From Natronolimnobius baerhuensis (GTDB lineage: Archaea > Halobacteriota > Halobacteria > Halobacteriales > Natrialbaceae), in assembly GCF_002177135.1 (NCBI RefSeq), contig NZ_MWPH01000001.1, positions 248,001 through 312,000 on the forward strand: a DNA stretch of 64,000 bases, written 5' to 3'. The first letter of the stretch is position 1, and each line of letters begins with the position of its first letter. Below, piece by piece: positions 61,521 through 64,000 of the stretch. The position numbers were made by a program, and so were the translations under genes. Below the pieces are notes generated by a model that made no database searches, was not told where the DNA came from, and saw only the letters and a list, made by a program, of their open reading frames with translations.

Positions 61521-62345
61521 ATGCACTGGTCCCGGCCCACCGCGACGACGCTCGCGCTCGCCGCCGTTGGCGGTCTCGTAAACCTCGCCATCGTGTTCGG
61601 CCTCTACATCCGCGCAGCGTATCCCATCCTCGAGTCGACCGGCGACGTCGCCGTCCTCGCGGTGGCGCTGTTCGCAGTCGGCGCGATTGCGGCCTTCGCT
61701 TCGGCGTACACACGGTTGCTCACACCCGCACTCGGCTGGCTCGCGGCACTCGCCGGCACCGCGTACTACGAACTGACGACGCCGATGCCCGAGTGGAGTG
61801 AATTCGAGGGGTACGTCATCGTCGACGGCCCGACCCACGTCGCCAGCTACGCCAACACGTGGTACGTCTGGCTCGCGCTCGCGTTGTTCGCCGGCGTCCT
61901 CGAGTTCGGCATTCGACGCGGATACGGCCTCGGCGAGCGATCTCTCCGAAACCTTCCCGAGCTGCCGCTGTCGCGGGCGGACCTCGGTCGCGCCGTCGTC
62001 GGCTTCGGTGCGCTGGTCGGCGTCGCGACGATGTTGCTGGCGATTCGGTCCGGTCTGCCACGCCTCGCGACGGCGCTGGCCATCGCCGTTCTCGCGACCG
62101 CCGTCGCCGCAGTCCCCCTCGCGGCGTTGCTCGCTCGAGGACTGCTCCTCCCAACTGTGCTGTTCGCGCCCGTCCCGTATCTGCTGGTCTACGAGGTGTT
62201 CGTCACGACCGACAGCCACGTCCACATTTTGCTGTTCGGCCCCTACGCGCTCGTCCTCGCACTCGCGTGGGCGCTCGAGGCTGTGCTCCGGTCGCGGCTG
62301 CGAGGCTGGGACGGCGGCCGGTTTACGAACCACAACGCTGCGTGA
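61521..62345 (+). CDS. multi-helix membrane protein
   Basis: The product has 274 residues from the ATG at 61521. Seven or eight hydrophobic segments are seen, from TTLALAAVGGLVNLAIVFGL to LLFGPYALVLALAWALEAVL. No catalytic or transporter signature is recognised. It follows the ABC ATPase by 72 bp and may be an accessory membrane subunit or an independent protein. A TATA-like CATAAATAG near 61490 supports its own promoter. Confidence 0.65.
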   Translation: MHWSRPTATTLALAAVGGLVNLAIVFGLYIRAAYPILESTGDVAVLAVALFAVGAIAAFASAYTRLLTPALGWLAALAGTAYYELTTPMPEWSEFEGYVIVDGPTHVASYANTWYVWLALALFAGVLEFGIRRGYGLGERSLRNLPELPLSRADLGRAVVGFGALVGVATMLLAIRSGLPRLATALAIAVLATAVAAVPLAALLARGLLLPTVLFAPVPYLLVYEVFVTTDSHVHILLFGPYALVLALAWALEAVLRSRLRGWDGGRFTNHNAA

Positions 62346-62416
62346 GGCGACGCCGCCGGAGACGGGGGCAGCCCCGAGTCCGACACCCTAAAGCGGGCTG
62401 ACTCTGTGGTTCGGAT

Positions 62417-64000
62417 ATGGAGTATCACGAGGCGGCGGACACGCTTTTCGGGCTGCGGCGATTCGGCCCGAAACCGGGAACGGAGTCGACCGAACGACTC
62501 CTGTCCCACCTCGAGGACCCCCACGACGGCGTTGATTTCGTGCAGATTGCCGGCTCGAACGGGAAGGGAAGCACGGCACGGATGCTCGAACGAACGCTTC
62601 GCGAGGCGGGGCTCTCGGTGGGACTGTACACCTCGCCGCATCTTGAGGACCTGCGCGAGCGGGTTCGGGTTGATGGACGCAAGATCCCGAGGTCAGCGGT
62701 CTGTGCGTACGTCGCAGACATTCAGGAGTATGTAACGAAACGGGCCGCCGACGGCGAGTCGCCGACCTTCTTCGAGGCGATGACGGCCATGGCGCTGTGG
62801 CACTTCGGGAACGAAGACGTCGACGTGGCCGTCCTCGAGGTCGGTATCGGCGGAAAACTCGACGCGACGAGCGTCGTCGACCCGATTGCGAGTGCAGTGA
62901 CGAGCGTTACCTTAGAACACACCGGTATCCTGGGCGACACGGTCGAAGAAATCGCCCGCGACAAGGCCCACGTCGCCCCCGCCGACGCGCCGCTGGTCAC
63001 CGGCGTCACGGGCGCTGCGCTCGAGGCGATTCGCGACGTGGCCGGCGAGGTGGTGACGGTCGGTGGCGTCGATGGCTCAGAATCGGGCACAAGACGCGCA
63101 CGGCCTGACGTTCGGGTCGCCTACGACGGCCTGACGAACCACACCGAAGCGGGCGTCTCGATTACGGCCGACGACTGGGACCTCCAGACGCGGGTCCCAC
63201 TCCCCGGCGAGCACCAGGCCGAAAACGCCGGCATCGCCGCGACGCTCGCTCGGCAGGTCACGGCCGTCTCGAGCGCGGACATCGCTCGCGGCGTGCGAAA
63301 CGCCCACTGGCCCGGGCGGTTCGAAGTGATGGGGACCGACCCGCTGGTCGTCCTCGACGGCGCGCACAACCCTGGTGCGTGCGAGCAACTCGCGGCGACG
63401 CTCGAGCAGTACGCATACGACGATCTGACGCTCGTTTTCGGCGCGATGCACGACAAGGACCACCGGGAAATGGCCGATGCCCTGCCGACGCCCGACAGCG
63501 TCGTCGCAGCCGAACCGTCGCTCGAGCGGGCGGAGGACCCGGCCGTTCTCGCCGACGTATTCGAAGACGCTGGCGTCCCGGACGTTCGAACCGAATCCGC
63601 CGTCACCGACGCCCTCGAGACGGCACTTGTAGATGCTGACCCGAACGACTGCGTGCTCGTCACCGGCTCACTGTTTGCGGTCGCCGAAGCCCGTTCGCGC
63701 TGGACTCGCGCGGACGTGCCAAAGCGGGTTCGTGACCGCACAGACGCCCGAAAAACGCTCGAGAACGCAGACGTGACGCCAGAAACCGTCCGGCGACTCG
63801 AGGACGAGGCGGTCCACCGCGTCGTGAAGACGACGGTCCAGCCCGGCCAGGCCGACCGCCTGCAAGAGGAACTGCTGCGTCTCGGCGGCGAGTGTGCGAT
63901 TTCCGGCCACCGGGACGCCGGCGAGCGCGTCGAGGCCGTGCTGATGGGCACGCTCGCGCAGTTCGAAGGACTGATCGACACCCTCGAGAGCGAGTCGACG
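62417..64000 (+). CDS. folC: dihydrofolate/folylpolyglutamate synthase, N-terminal part of a probable FolC-FolP fusion
   Basis: The frame is open from the ATG at 62417 to the window end (528 codons). The FolC (Mur ligase-like) part shows the ATP loop QIAGSNGKGSTARML at 39-53, VAVLEVGIGGKLDATSVVDP near 140, EHTGILGDTVEEIARDKA near 165 and DGAHNPGACEQL near 316. This domain normally ends near residue 430. About 100 more residues follow here, which fits the haloarchaeal fusion to dihydropteroate synthase (FolP). The FolP catalytic part would lie beyond the window, so the fusion is inferred. Confidence 0.88.
   Translation, partial: MEYHEAADTLFGLRRFGPKPGTESTERLLSHLEDPHDGVDFVQIAGSNGKGSTARMLERTLREAGLSVGLYTSPHLEDLRERVRVDGRKIPRSAVCAYVADIQEYVTKRAADGESPTFFEAMTAMALWHFGNEDVDVAVLEVGIGGKLDATSVVDPIASAVTSVTLEHTGILGDTVEEIARDKAHVAPADAPLVTGVTGAALEAIRDVAGEVVTVGGVDGSESGTRRARPDVRVAYDGLTNHTEAGVSITADDWDLQTRVPLPGEHQAENAGIAATLARQVTAVSSADIARGVRNAHWPGRFEVMGTDPLVVLDGAHNPGACEQLAATLEQYAYDDLTLVFGAMHDKDHREMADALPTPDSVVAAEPSLERAEDPAVLADVFEDAGVPDVRTESAVTDALETALVDADPNDCVLVTGSLFAVAEARSRWTRADVPKRVRDRTDARKTLENADVTPETVRRLEDEAVHRVVKTTVQPGQADRLQEELLRLGGECAISGHRDAGERVEAVLMGTLAQFEGLIDTLESEST

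Noticed and set aside
1-64000. CRISPR array, rRNA genes, intact transposase or integrase
   Set aside because: No regularly spaced direct repeats, rRNA sequence, DDE/HUH transposase or tyrosine recombinase frame was found in any part of the window.

Overview
This is a chromosome segment of a haloarchaeon (class Halobacteria). It is GC-rich, its proteins are very acidic, CTCGAG-type hexamers are extremely frequent, and several genes sit about 25-30 nt downstream of a TATA-like box, as expected of leaderless archaeal transcripts. Core archaeal genes are present: ftsZ2 with cdrS, rpl15e, taw1, rio2, carS, tRNA-Tyr with a C1-G72 pair, and ncsA. Gene content and codon habits fit Natrialbales-like haloarchaea (Natrinema/Haloterrigena/Natronorubrum type), but the genus cannot be fixed from the window.

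Region 1 (1-4740) starts with a truncated F420/FMN-type luciferase-like oxidoreductase and small regulatory or membrane genes. It then enters an accessory patch: a decayed 58-codon remnant, a strikingly AT-rich gene for a four-helix membrane protein with a large soluble tail (2606-4138), a pair of strong hairpins, and a mosaic of partial copies of the tRNA-Tyr 3' end ahead of the intact tRNA-Tyr gene (4659-4732). This looks like the scar of integration at a tRNA gene.

Region 2 (4860-9250) is the cell-division locus: a long ribbon-helix-helix/zinc-ribbon protein (CdrL-like), an inverted-repeat-rich promoter, cdrS, ftsZ2, then convergent ncsA (tRNA 2-thiolation) and a hydrolase. Region 3 (9360-23450) mixes signalling (a PAS histidine kinase and a Bat-type regulator), an ABC exporter, DNA repair (nfo), an HtpX-like protease, a lipoate ligase, sugar-type epimerase/isomerase genes, rio2 and tatA. 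Region 4 (23490-37213) holds a GH42 beta-galactosidase, rpl15e, a universal stress protein, an ArsC-type phosphatase, the sugar regulator gfcR, thrS (bacterial type), yqeC, pyrE, carS (archaeal lipid synthesis) and proline dehydrogenase.

Region 5 (37344-44460) carries ilvE, a copper-type operon (CopC-CopD-YtkA-like fusion, Tat lipoprotein beta-propeller, two-winged-helix regulator) and the riboflavin pair ribB-rbkR, with a perfect inverted repeat upstream of rbkR. Region 6 (44463-50589) is a module of a DICT-domain sensor, an MMPL/RND exporter, a large surface CARDB-like protein and a divergent TetR regulator, with a perfect inverted repeat over the exporter promoter. Region 7 (50663-64000) includes taw1, an AAC(3)-like acetyltransferase, an iron alcohol dehydrogenase, a DsbA-like Tat lipoprotein, an MFS transporter, an aldo/keto reductase, a divergent ABC transporter pair and the first two thirds of a folC-folP type gene cut by the window end.

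No rRNA, CRISPR array, insertion sequence with intact transposase, or complete provirus was seen. The least explained parts are the tRNA-Tyr scar with its AT-rich cargo gene, and the MMPL/CARDB/DICT/TetR module.
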